DNA from: an uncultured Lachnospiraceae bacterium
GTDB lineage: Bacteria; Bacillota; Clostridia; Lachnospirales; Lachnospiraceae
NCBI GenBank assembly: GCA_902779395.1
Contig: CACZBK010000011.1
Span: 1-64,000, forward strand
Direction: 5' to 3'
Length of the DNA: 64,000 nt
Part shown: in pieces, positions 42,780 through 50,033 of the stretch
Layout: every line of letters starts with the position of its first letter
Position numbering within the stretch: position 1 is the first letter of the stretch
Program-made: the position numbers and the translations under genes
The notes under the pieces: generated by a model
The model's database searches: none
What the model saw: only the letters and a program-made list of their open reading frames with translations
What the model was told of the DNA's origin: nothing

Positions 42780-43811
42780 ATGAGCAGTTTTTCAGGAATA
42801 CTTATACTGATGATAGTTATTGCGATACTTATCATCGTAATAAGCATCATAGTTTACAACAGAAGACTTGATAAGATAACTAAGGGCGAGATACACGATA
42901 CCCACAATCCCGTACCTGAGCCAAAGACCACGGCAAATGTACTTTACAAGACTATATTGATAGTGATCACCGCTGTTTCGTTCATATCCATAAGTACCAT
43001 GTCCGGAATGCTCATGTCCCTTAGCAATTCCGTGAACAATCTGGAGAATACACAGAACAGCCTTAATTATGAGCTCAGTTCATTACGAACAATGCTTGAA
43101 GAACAGTCTAGCATTATCGCATCTTCCGACTGGACACTTGAAAATACGGATTACGATGCCATGACTGCTGATATCGCTTATACTGTAAGTTTAAAAACCT
43201 ACTCAGATGACACCGAAGTAACCCTGTATGTTAATGGAAACACTGTTCCCCTTCAAAAGAACGCACAGACTCCGGACACATACAGCGGGACGTTCAAAGC
43301 AGGCTTTTTTGACAGCTTAATGAATGCAAAGCTTGTCATTAAGACCGCAGGGATCTTTTCTACAGAGAATACCGACCTGGCTGAATCGCTTGCCTGGGAT
43401 TTCTTCCCCTTCCCCGCGATGTCCAGCCACTTTAATTCGAATCGTCAGGCTGACGGCAGCATAAAATATGACGGCGGTTATACGCTTATATTTGAGGATA
43501 AAAATGCATATATGAATACACAGATGCCCGGGATAGATAAGGTAACGGTTACCTATCTCACCTCCGGCCGCGAGTTAAAAACAATGGATATCACCAAAGA
43601 GGCAGTCTCCGGTGAAGAGATCACCTTAGAACAGGGACTTGATGTAGATGATTATCTGGCCGGCCGCTTTGAGATAACTCTGGATAACGGCTATAGACTG
43701 ATCGACACTACTGTAATGGTGTTTGAATCGGGCATAGATACACAAAGCCTGAGTGAAACTTATATCATCGATCCTGAAGGGAATAAAGTCTGGGAAAACC
43801 CCAAATACTGA
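42780..43811 (+). CDS. Membrane protein paired with LytTR regulator
   Basis: A 343-residue protein with two N-terminal membrane helices (ILILMIVIAILIIVISIIVY at about 6-25 and ILIVITAVSFISISTMSGML at about 60-80). A short coiled coil (SNSVNNLENTQNSLNYELSS) and a beta-rich C-terminal part of about 230 residues follow, probably extracytoplasmic. I do not recognise the family. It follows the LytTR gene by 14 nt with AGGAGG, so the two form an operon; by analogy with other LytTR/membrane-protein pairs it may sense a signal and restrain the regulator. An intrinsic terminator follows at once. Confidence 0.75.
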   Translation: MSSFSGILILMIVIAILIIVISIIVYNRRLDKITKGEIHDTHNPVPEPKTTANVLYKTILIVITAVSFISISTMSGMLMSLSNSVNNLENTQNSLNYELSSLRTMLEEQSSIIASSDWTLENTDYDAMTADIAYTVSLKTYSDDTEVTLYVNGNTVPLQKNAQTPDTYSGTFKAGFFDSLMNAKLVIKTAGIFSTENTDLAESLAWDFFPFPAMSSHFNSNRQADGSIKYDGGYTLIFEDKNAYMNTQMPGIDKVTVTYLTSGRELKTMDITKEAVSGEEITLEQGLDVDDYLAGRFEITLDNGYRLIDTTVMVFESGIDTQSLSETYIIDPEGNKVWENPKY

Positions 43812-43819
43812 AAACTTAA

Positions 43820-43849
43820 ACAGCCGGTCAAAAGATCGGCTGTTTTTTT
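43820..43849 (+). terminator. Intrinsic terminator of LytTR operon
   Basis: A 10-bp stem (43820-43829 with 43834-43843, one G-T wobble), AAAA loop and a run of T to 43849, 9 nt after the stop codon. Confidence 0.9.
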
Positions 43850-43889
43850 ATTCGGAAACAGGACTTTCATCCGAATATAAACGCATTTC

Positions 43890-44768
43890 TCAGTTTCCGG
43901 TAAAATCCGTTATCGGACAGGGATCAAAACTTCCCGGATAAGTTACGCAGCTGTCTGCACCGTGTTTTCTGGCAATTTCAACAACCTCTTCCTTGCTTGA
44001 TACCGTACCGGTCTTTTCGACTTCATGATCCCACTGCGGGGATCCCCAGGAGACCGTAGTAGATGTAACATTAATATATTTATAGCCTTTATCTGTCTCA
44101 TATACGTAGGTTTCTGAAGTTTTTTCTCCCACGCCGCCACGGATAACGGCAATATAACCATCCGGTACATCCCCGCCGGCCTGATTCATATATGCGACCT
44201 CCTGCATCATCACGCACATATCGGAAAGCATGGCAGTATTGCCCAGTTCAAATACCACATCATCTGTATGTATCCATATGCGTCCGTCCATCGCTATATT
44301 AAACTGCCTGCCGTCCTCCATCTCAAATACTATATCTTCACCACCGTCTGCTACATACATATGTGACTCCGGGTTATGATCGGTGCTTTTTATAGTTACT
44401 TCCCTGAATGCTTCGATAAAGCCGTTTATGACTTCCGCATCATCCGAGACAGCGCTTACATATCCCGATTCGCCTCCCAGTCCGTAACCCACGAATATGG
44501 GCATTTCGTCTCCCTCTATTATCTTCATAAAAAGATCGTTTGGGTATATCCTTTCAATATCATAGACACCGCTCTCATTATCTTCATCTACTCCTTCATA
44601 TTCTGTCAGGACAGTATCGCCATCACCATCAGGCGCATCCTGATCATCATCCTGCGAAGATTCGATTCGGCCCCTCCCGGTGCTTTCATTGCCGGTATCG
44701 TTTTTTCCGGTGCAGGCGCTCATCATCAATCCTGTCAGTATACTTAAAACGATCACTGTTTTTTTCAT
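43890..44768 (-). CDS. Secreted lipoprotein, unknown function
   Basis: A 292-residue protein with lipoprotein signal (KKTVIVLSILTGLMMSACTG, lipobox MSAC) and an Asp/Gly-rich linker (SQDDDQDAPDGDGDTV). The mature domain has SDDAEVINGFIEAFREVTIK and DGRQFNIAMDGRIWIHTDDV, in the style of other extracytoplasmic sensors of Lachnospiraceae; no catalytic motif is visible. The start at 44768 is set by GAGGTGAAAAG; a frame reaching 44801 is not needed. It is similar in layout to the lipoprotein at 52070-52981 (signal, acidic linker, alpha/beta domain) but the mature parts do not align clearly by eye. Confidence 0.85.
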   Translation of the reverse strand: MKKTVIVLSILTGLMMSACTGKNDTGNESTGRGRIESSQDDDQDAPDGDGDTVLTEYEGVDEDNESGVYDIERIYPNDLFMKIIEGDEMPIFVGYGLGGESGYVSAVSDDAEVINGFIEAFREVTIKSTDHNPESHMYVADGGEDIVFEMEDGRQFNIAMDGRIWIHTDDVVFELGNTAMLSDMCVMMQEVAYMNQAGGDVPDGYIAVIRGGVGEKTSETYVYETDKGYKYINVTSTTVSWGSPQWDHEVEKTGTVSSKEEVVEIARKHGADSCVTYPGSFDPCPITDFTGN

Positions 44769-44891
44769 TCTTTTCACCTCAATCCATATCATGATACGCA
44801 CATCGTATCTTCATGCTGCTTTTGTAAAATCATTATTAACAGGCATGATATTTCTGCCGCATATAAAATATACGAATGTATATCATCATTT

Positions 44892-45290
44892 TTATGGCCT
44901 GAAGTGCAAAAAAAACAATAACCCTCCGCTTGTTATATATTCCGAAACATAACACGGCACTATTCCAACAGCATAACACAGAAGGTCTGCAAGCGAAAAG
45001 CCGGTACCGATGATGATACGCAGCAGTCTGTTTGTTATTCCAAATCGGTCACAAAACCCCCATAGCTGCAAAAACTCCACCGCAAAAGCAAAAAGCAGGA
45101 TCGCTGTGGGTAATACATACCACTTTCCCCGCCATTCCGGTAACACCATTCTAAAGAACGTATACAACAGAATTACCACCAATACATCGCCAAGATAGCT
45201 GCGGATCCACCCATGAGCATACAGACCGATCAAGATCTCGATGCTCAAAAGCATTACTGATGCGATTGTATAAATAAGCCTTTTTCTCAT
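44892..45290 (-). CDS. DUF2809 family membrane protein
   Basis: A protein of about 132 residues with four membrane segments. GLYAHGWIRSYLGDVLVVIL, FAFAVEFLQLWGF and GFSLADLLCYAVGIV are the conserved core of DUF2809. Family function is unknown. The start is uncertain: ATG at 45290 (MRKRLIYT), 45299 or 45314; none has a strong ribosome binding site. It is 35 nt downstream of the flavin-binding protein gene. Confidence 0.88.
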   Translation of the reverse strand: MRKRLIYTIASVMLLSIEILIGLYAHGWIRSYLGDVLVVILLYTFFRMVLPEWRGKWYVLPTAILLFAFAVEFLQLWGFCDRFGITNRLLRIIIGTGFSLADLLCYAVGIVPCYVSEYITSGGLLFFLHFRP

Positions 45291-45324
45291 TCCACTCATT
45301 TCATAGGGAGTCACTCTGCTAATC

Positions 45325-45801
45325 TTACGCTTCCTTCACCAGTTTACCCGTCATATGCTCCGGCACCAGCGCAAACATAAAAGTCCTCGGACCGGCGTTT
45401 TTGATCTCGTGTTCGATATACTCCTCATCATTCGTGAACTTATAACTCAGCAGGCGTGATATCTCAAAGATCTTTTCCGTATCCTCAATGATCTCGATCC
45501 TTCCAAAAACGATCACGCTTCGGATATTCAGGGCCCATTCTCCTTCCTTTCGAAAGCCGCCGTCACAGACACAGAAAGATACCTTGTCATGCCGTTTGAT
45601 GGCGTCAACCCTGTGGCCGGTTACTCCGCCGTGAAAATACAGCTTCCCATCCTTTTCACAATAAAAATGGTTCAGGGGCATCCCATAGGGATAATCATCA
45701 TCTCCCAGTACCGACAGCACGCCCCTCGGTTCGTTCTTTAATATTTCGATACACTCTTCTTCCGGTATCATCTGCTTTTTTCTTGTCAGTTCACGAAACA
45801 T
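45325..45801 (-). CDS. Pyridoxamine 5'-phosphate oxidase-like flavoprotein (NimA-type)
   Basis: A 158-residue split-barrel protein. PRGVLSVLGDDDYPYGMPLN, YFHGGVTGHRVDAIKRHDKV and SFCVCDGG match the PNPOx-like group to which nitroimidazole-resistance NimA proteins belong; they bind FMN or a related cofactor and reduce unknown substrates. The start is the ATG at 45801, directly behind GAGAGGAGGTAACT; an upstream frame to 45828 is not supported. Complete gene at the edge of a stretch of gene remnants. Confidence 0.92.
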   Translation of the reverse strand: MFRELTRKKQMIPEEECIEILKNEPRGVLSVLGDDDYPYGMPLNHFYCEKDGKLYFHGGVTGHRVDAIKRHDKVSFCVCDGGFRKEGEWALNIRSVIVFGRIEIIEDTEKIFEISRLLSYKFTNDEEYIEHEIKNAGPRTFMFALVPEHMTGKLVKEA

Positions 45802-45829
45802 AGTTACCTCCTCTCGTTTCTGCGCCACT

Positions 45830-46021
45830 TTAAAACCTGTATTCCCTTATCTCACAGTTTCTGATACCAAAGGATGCGTACTCATCATTGGTCATCTCGT
45901 AAAAATACGACTGCACCACCCTTGCTATCCCATTATGTGCCACAAGTATATAGTCACCGCCGTCAGCCTTAAGCTCATCAAGAGCAGTCTTCTCCGTCAT
46001 CTCCTGATCCGATAATAACAA
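45830..46021 (-). pseudogene. C-terminal remnant of a histidine phosphatase family protein
   Basis: 63 codons whose centre, GDYILVAHNGIARVVQSYFY, matches the second catalytic histidine region of phosphoglycerate mutase-like phosphatases. The N-terminal RHG motif and about two thirds of the protein are missing, and no ribosome binding site precedes it. It abuts the SGNH remnant (3 nt gap), which suggests a deletion that joined two genes. Confidence 0.7.
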
Positions 46022-46024
46022 CGG

Positions 46025-46345
46025 CTATCTTCTCTTTATGCACTCTGCTATAACCGCCCCCAGTTTTCTCTGCTCCTCTGCATCCAGGTGAACTCCGTCT
46101 GCTTTGCTCGCTTTAACATACTCTGCCGCATCAAGATATTCACAATCATACATATCCGCTAAAGACTTATACCAGTCTGCCAGCTCGTTCGATACTTTTA
46201 CTGCATTTTCATAACCAAAGCTGTCCCCCAGCCACGAATCACTGATCGCCTCAGATACCGGTGGCGGAGAAACCAGCAATACCTTAAAAGCATCTTTACA
46301 ACGGAAGCGATTATACGCCTGCACTTTTTCAATAAGTATCTGCAT
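46025..46345 (-). pseudogene. C-terminal remnant of an SGNH/GDSL hydrolase
   Basis: 106 codons. KVLLVSPPPVSEAISDSWLG, YDCEYLDAAEYVKASKADGV, HLDAEEQRKLGAVI are the middle and last block (Asp-x-x-His) of SGNH arylesterases. The first block with the GDS serine is absent, so the protein cannot be active. There is no clear ribosome binding site. Confidence 0.75.
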
Positions 46346-46471
46346 TTCGCCGGCATATTCTCACTCATCTATAAACCTACATTCCTTTCTTCAATGCTAC
46401 CGGCATATGGTTGCTTAGCTGATCCGCTATTATTTCTTCGGGAGTGGCAAAAAACTCTGTTAACTAAAAAG

Positions 46472-46671
46472 CTATTGATAATACACATCCGATACAGGAC
46501 ATCTGTTCGTATAAAACGATTTGATATCGTGTATAATAACCGTATTGGCATCTTCTATAAATATAGCCTCGTCATATTGATTTTCTCTGGCGTATTCAAC
46601 ATCATCCTGCTCTTCTTCAGAAATGAGATCGACTTCTCCCTGATCACTCCACAGTCATAATATCTCACCAT
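46472..46671 (-). pseudogene. Frameshifted short gene remnant, unknown
   Basis: An ATG at 46671 opens MVRYYDCGVIREK; after a shift of frame the reading continues as DLISEEEQDDVEYARENQYD, EAIFIEDANTVIIHDIKS up to a TAG at 46472. The two parts look like one coherent acidic protein of about 65 residues broken by an indel. I do not know the family. The remainder of the gap 46346-46707 shows nothing else. Confidence 0.35.
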
Positions 46672-46707
46672 TGTATACTTTCGGAATAGTTTTGACATAT
46701 GCAACTA

Positions 46708-47253
46708 TCACCGGATCTTTAGAACATAAACATCAGATTCAAAAGTAGCACTCCCGTCATTTTTGGAATATGATGAACTATGATCGTATACCATTCCAAG
46801 TTTTTGCAGGACTTTAGCACTTCCCACATTTTCCTTAGCGCATTCACCTTCAAAGGAATGCGCTCCATATACCTTAACCGCATGGTCTATAAATGCTTTC
46901 ATTCCTTCTGTCGAATATCCCTTTCCCCAATCATCATATCGATTCACATAGGATACGGTCCACACATCCCGTTCGACATCATGATTTAATGCATATGTGC
47001 CAACTGCATGACCATCCTCTTTATCGATCACAAGCATCAGGATATTGATCTTTGAAGTTGGGTTTTTCTTTGGAAGCCAGGCAAGTGGTTCTTCGGGAGT
47101 TTTACACACAGAGCTCATTAAATACTTGTACACTCTTTCATCCATATCCCAGGCTGCCATCGCTAAATAATCTTCCGGTCTTAATCGCCTCATTATAAGT
47201 CTGTTAGTTTCTATTATTTCCTCACCGGGATTATAAAACTGCTCTTTGTTCAT
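46708..47253 (-). CDS. GNAT family N-acetyltransferase
   Basis: A 181-residue GNAT protein: IIETNRLIMRRLRPEDYLAM opens the fold, SYVNRYDDWGKGYSTEGMKA carries the acetyl-CoA loop (WGKGYST) and CAKENVGSAKVLQKLGM is the usual C-terminal helix. It resembles the RimJ/RimL type that modifies protein N-termini or small amines. The ATG at 47253 follows GGAGAATAGA and is preferred to the far upstream frame start at 47316. It is one of the few intact genes in a decayed stretch. Confidence 0.9.
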   Translation of the reverse strand: MNKEQFYNPGEEIIETNRLIMRRLRPEDYLAMAAWDMDERVYKYLMSSVCKTPEEPLAWLPKKNPTSKINILMLVIDKEDGHAVGTYALNHDVERDVWTVSYVNRYDDWGKGYSTEGMKAFIDHAVKVYGAHSFEGECAKENVGSAKVLQKLGMVYDHSSSYSKNDGSATFESDVYVLKIR

Positions 47254-47312
47254 TCTATTCTCCATACTATCAGTCCTCAGCCAAAACTCAAATATATATA
47301 CCGAAATCGGTG

Positions 47313-47621
47313 TCACTCCAAGTTGTTCAGGAAATTCTCAATAATCCCTTCACATTTTTCGGGTTCTGTTTTGTATATAAAATGGCTGCCCGGAAGGTAA
47401 GCTATTTCATAGTTTCCCATTTTTTCAAGATAGGGGATCAGCTCTTTTTCATTCGCTTCTTTACTCTCATCATCCGTCAGATCACCGTCTCTCGATGATA
47501 TGTAAAGCTTTGGAACATCCGTTTGCCTTAGGTCCATCTTCCAGTTCAATCTCTTTTCTGTCCTTCCACCATGCGATACAGTCATCAAAATGCTTAAGCT
47601 CTCACCTCCATATGGTATCAA
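47313..47621 (-). pseudogene. C-terminal remnant of an alpha/beta hydrolase
   Basis: 102 codons. TDVPKLYISSRDGDLTDDES and YEIAYLPGSHFIYKTEPEKC, with the late catalytic histidine, are the end of an alpha/beta hydrolase. The nucleophile elbow and core sheet are missing; the start is unsupported. A good promoter (47638-47666) and GGAGGTGA still stand upstream, so an internal deletion fused the 5' leader to the 3' end. Confidence 0.7.
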
Positions 47622-47637
47622 ACAAGCGCACTGTTAA

Positions 47638-47666
47638 ATTGTACCACAGAAAAGGGCTCGCTTCAA
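47638..47666 (-). promoter_or_regulatory. Promoter-like sequence before hydrolase remnant
   Basis: TTGAAG (47661-47666) and TGGTACAAT (-10 at 47638-47643) with a 17-nt spacer on the minus strand. The -35 overlaps the stop of the 46-residue micro-ORF and one arm of the palindrome CAACGA-A-TCGTTG (47664-47676). Confidence 0.5.
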
Positions 47667-47803
47667 CGAATCGTTGGCAAACTTGCACAATCAGTGCCGT
47701 CCTCTCTGCAACGCCGGAAATACGGACAGGCCGGGCAGAAACACTTACATCTCCGGCGCTTATGATCTAAAGATTTCCATATCCAAAAGACTATTCGGTT
47801 CAT
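47663..47803 (-). CDS. 46-residue Cys-rich micro-ORF
   Basis: ATG at 47803 with AAAAAGGAG 5 nt upstream; ends in TGA at 47663. The peptide begins MNRIVFWIWKSLDHKRRR and continues with six cysteines (residues 19, 21, 23, 26, 32, 39) in CKCFCPACPYFRRCREDGTD. It is basic and has no signal peptide beyond a short hydrophobic FWIW. The cysteines could bind zinc or iron-sulfur. It is the last member of a compact minus-strand array of four tiny genes, 22 nt after the 65-residue gene. I recognise no family. Confidence 0.6.
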   Translation of the reverse strand: MNRIVFWIWKSLDHKRRRCKCFCPACPYFRRCREDGTDCASLPTIR

Positions 47804-47825
47804 CGTTTCTCCTTTTTCCCCCTTT

Positions 47826-48023
47826 TCAAGCGCTCTTTCTTATTCTTCCGCAGAATCCCCAGCTCTCTTTTATAACAGTACCATCCGACAACATCTCCCG
47901 TATCCGCACCCTGGAAGCCTCTTCAGGCTCCACCATTTGGTCAGAGTCATCGTAGTAAGTGATCTCCGTATAATCACCACGGTTATGGTTCCCGTTAAAC
48001 AGCTTAACGCATCCTATCATCAT
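47826..48023 (-). CDS. 65-residue micro-ORF, unknown function
   Basis: The frame could start at 48032, but the ATG at 48023 sits 9 nt after AGGAAAGG and is the better start. The peptide has YTEITYYDDSDQMVEPEEAS, RVRIREMLSDGTVIKESWGF in a strand-turn-strand style; two cysteines (CVKLF and GFCG). It lies 15 nt after the 59-residue gene and 22 nt before the Cys-rich one. Unknown family, apparently intact. Confidence 0.55.
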   Translation of the reverse strand: MMIGCVKLFNGNHNRGDYTEITYYDDSDQMVEPEEASRVRIREMLSDGTVIKESWGFCGRIRKSA

Positions 48024-48038
48024 AATTACCATCCTTTC

Positions 48039-48218
48039 CTATGAGCAGTTACAGTTGACTTTTACAGGCACTCTCTCCGGCTCTGTATCGCCTTTAACGC
48101 TCTCATACACTCTCTTTATCGCCTCCTCATCAAAGCCCGGGAAAACAGCGCAGAGAGCCTCTACATCAAGCCCGCTGAGCACCATAGTCTCGACAGCCCG
48201 CCAATCCTGTTCGTTCAT
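48039..48218 (-). CDS. 59-residue micro-ORF ending in CNCS
   Basis: ATG at 48218 preceded by AAGGGGGGAACACC, one of the strongest ribosome binding sites in the window; ends at TAG 48039. The peptide MNEQDWRAVETMVLSGLDVE then ALCAVFPGFDEEAIKRVYES reads as two amphipathic helices around a Pro-Gly turn, followed by a charged linker and the C-terminus VPVKVNCNCS. The layout (helical leader, Cys-rich end) is compatible with a modified-peptide precursor, a zinc ligand or a small regulator; no modifying enzyme is adjacent. It starts 15 nt after the 35-residue gene. Unknown. Confidence 0.7.
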   Translation of the reverse strand: MNEQDWRAVETMVLSGLDVEALCAVFPGFDEEAIKRVYESVKGDTEPERVPVKVNCNCS

Positions 48219-48233
48219 GGTGTTCCCCCCTTA

Positions 48234-48341
48234 TTAGTTGTCCTCGTCGTAAGGATCAAGATCCAAAGTGCTCAGATCGATCGTTTCATCTGTGATCATG
48301 TCGTCATCATCCTCCTCAGTTATGATTTCAGGTTCATTCAT
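48234..48341 (-). CDS. 35-residue acidic micro-ORF with LDPYD tail
   Basis: ATG at 48341 with GAGGTGA 5 nt upstream, TAA at 48234. The peptide starts MNEPEIITEEDDDDMITDE and ends TIDLSTLDLDPYDEDN. The tail aligns with that of the micro-ORF at 53747-53812 (TINLTDIELDPFDDAN), with eight identities in the last 17 residues and conservative changes at most others. It heads the four-gene micro-ORF array. Strongly acidic, no membrane segment. Short peptides of this type may be leader cistrons, antitoxin-like or signal precursors; none is shown. Confidence 0.65.
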   Translation of the reverse strand: MNEPEIITEEDDDDMITDETIDLSTLDLDPYDEDN

Positions 48342-48427
48342 TGGATTCACCTCATCTTTAAGGCTATTATGACAGCTAAAAAGTTTCAATGAGGGCGATA
48401 TTATGGACTTATAAAAGAAAAAACAAG

Positions 48428-48456
48428 GTTAGTTGTACCTAATCTTTTTTTCATTC
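48428..48456. terminator. Possible weak bidirectional terminator
   Basis: GGTTAG and CTAATC with a 6-nt loop, flanked by T-runs in both directions, around the end of the small YopX-like frame. Stem of only 6 bp with one wobble. The remaining gap 48342-48427 shows no gene. Confidence 0.35.
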
Positions 48457-48599
48457 ACCTGGTAAAAAAAAGAGATGCTATACTCATTGCTGATGAAGTA
48501 ATATGTGATCGCCGGTATGGGGTGGCCAAGCACCCACCCGCCATACACAAAGCGGGACGATTCTTCGGATGCATCCGGGAGCCGTTTCGCTTTGAACAT
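48429..48599 (-). CDS. 56-residue small protein, faintly YopX-like
   Basis: ATG at 48599 with AAGGA 5 nt upstream, TAA at 48429. The order FKAKRLPDASEESSRFVYGG, then a strand with YYFISNEYSISFFYQVNE, recalls phage YopX-type proteins (FKAKR, WVYG, YYI, EV) but only loosely and it lacks their C-terminal half. It could be a phage remnant or a genuine small gene. A GC-rich imperfect hairpin lies within it (about 48513-48548). The longer frame up to 48860 overlaps the next gene and is not credible. Confidence 0.4.
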   Translation of the reverse strand: MFKAKRLPDASEESSRFVYGGWVLGHPIPAITYYFISNEYSISFFYQVNEKKIRYN

Positions 48600-48764
48600 C
48601 AGTTCCTTAATTGACGGAATTGAGGACTGCAACCAACAGTAGCGCAAGTGTAAAGAAGTGGTTATGGATATTCTGACTGTATTTGATATGATCAAGATAT
48701 ATGATGTCCTTATCATGAAACACTTCGTTACGAATATGCGTAAGCTGAACAGGGGGATATGGCC

Positions 48765-50033
48765 ATGGGATATAATTTCTTTAAGATCACCGAGCTGAAA
48801 GAATCTTTCAGAAGAAAACTTAATACCTTTGTCTATACGCTGGGAAACGCGATAACGCACGGCGAAAAGATATCTTTCGCAGATAATGATATAAGCTATT
48901 TTTTGCAGCTTCAGAACGAAAGATTGAAAAACAAGCAGCTTACCATGGAGTACGAACTCTACGACAGGGATGACTCACGAAATCCCACAGTAGGCTCCGA
49001 ATGGAGAGATGCACATTACGAAAGCTTTGTTTGCAGCGAGCAGATAGGCGTAAAGAGAAAGATCTTAAAAGGCGGATCAAAGATCTATTCGGACAATAAA
49101 AAGAATATCCTTTACACCACGATAACGGATGTTACAACGGGTATACATCCTGATAATGAAAGCGTATGCTGCCCCAACTGCGGCAATGTAACCACGATAG
49201 CCGGGCTTCAGGGCGGGTGCGAATACTGCGGCACGATGTATAAGATGGATGACCTCTTCCCTAAAGTAAGCGGATATTATTTCCTGAACGATGTGGCGCT
49301 GGCCGGCAAAGAGGGTATACAGGGAGTTATCCCGTTTATGGCCGCAGCTTTCATAATAAATGCATTTATAGCGGTTATCGCCATGATAGTCAGAGGCGAG
49401 TTTAAGATCACCAGCCTGTTTTTACTTATCCCGGTGATACCTCTTTCCATGTTCCTGGGTTATGTGCTTTTTTCTATTTATATGATGATAAGACTGATCG
49501 CGATAGGTTCAAGCCAGTCCGCCGGTAAATACGGAACGATCGGTTCCAGGAAGAAATTCGAACAGAGAATGAGGATGATCACTCCGGAGTTTTCTTTTGA
49601 ATACTTTACGAGCAAGGTGATATCTCTCATAAAGACTGTGGTTTATTCCGAAAACCCGCAAGACCTTTTATTCTATAAAGGCGGAGCAACGTCACCGGAA
49701 TTTAAGGATATCATCGACCTCAATTACGGGGGCGCACTGGGGCTTGCCGGTTTCCAGGAAGAAAGAGGCATCGTTACTGTTTTTACGGATGCTTTCTTTG
49801 ATGTGCTGTATGCAAAGGATTCAAAAATAATATTTAAAAGAGAGACATTAAGAGCGGTATTTCAGAGAAGAACGGATATCCCGATCAATCTGCAGTTTTC
49901 AATGACTAAGATACAGTGCCCTACCTGCACCGGCAGTTTTAACGCCATACGCAATAAAAAATGCCCCTACTGCGGAAATGTCTATGATATCATCTCCGAT
50001 GACTGGGTACTCGTGGATCTTAAGTATGAATAA
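48765..50033 (+). CDS. TIM44-like membrane protein with two zinc ribbons
   Basis: A 422-residue protein. A first zinc ribbon (CPNCG at about 135 and CEYCG about 17 residues on) precedes two membrane helices at about 185-250. The part from about 265 to 370 (RKKFEQRMRMITPEFSFEYF, SKVISLIKTVVYSENPQDLL) has the look of a Tim44-like (NTF2-fold) domain. A second zinc ribbon CPTC...CPYCGNVYDI closes the protein at about 384-406. Start ATG at 48765 chosen over 48759 because AGGGGG is 8 nt before it. Bacterial proteins of this layout are uncharacterised. Its 3' end overlaps the convergent small gene by 14 nt. Confidence 0.8.
   Translation: MGYNFFKITELKESFRRKLNTFVYTLGNAITHGEKISFADNDISYFLQLQNERLKNKQLTMEYELYDRDDSRNPTVGSEWRDAHYESFVCSEQIGVKRKILKGGSKIYSDNKKNILYTTITDVTTGIHPDNESVCCPNCGNVTTIAGLQGGCEYCGTMYKMDDLFPKVSGYYFLNDVALAGKEGIQGVIPFMAAAFIINAFIAVIAMIVRGEFKITSLFLLIPVIPLSMFLGYVLFSIYMMIRLIAIGSSQSAGKYGTIGSRKKFEQRMRMITPEFSFEYFTSKVISLIKTVVYSENPQDLLFYKGGATSPEFKDIIDLNYGGALGLAGFQEERGIVTVFTDAFFDVLYAKDSKIIFKRETLRAVFQRRTDIPINLQFSMTKIQCPTCTGSFNAIRNKKCPYCGNVYDIISDDWVLVDLKYE

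Noticed and set aside
47664-47676. Palindrome CAACGA-A-TCGTTG as a LexA-type operator
   Set aside because: Sequence does not fit the known Gram-positive LexA box and it overlaps the end of a micro-ORF; kept only as a note.
48513-48548. GC-rich imperfect hairpin as a structured RNA
   Set aside because: Stem needs bulges and lies within a plausible coding frame; no covariation can be judged here.
48429-48860. 143-codon minus-strand frame
   Set aside because: Its first 87 codons overlap the start of the well-supported plus-strand gene at 48765; only the last 56 codons have their own start signal.
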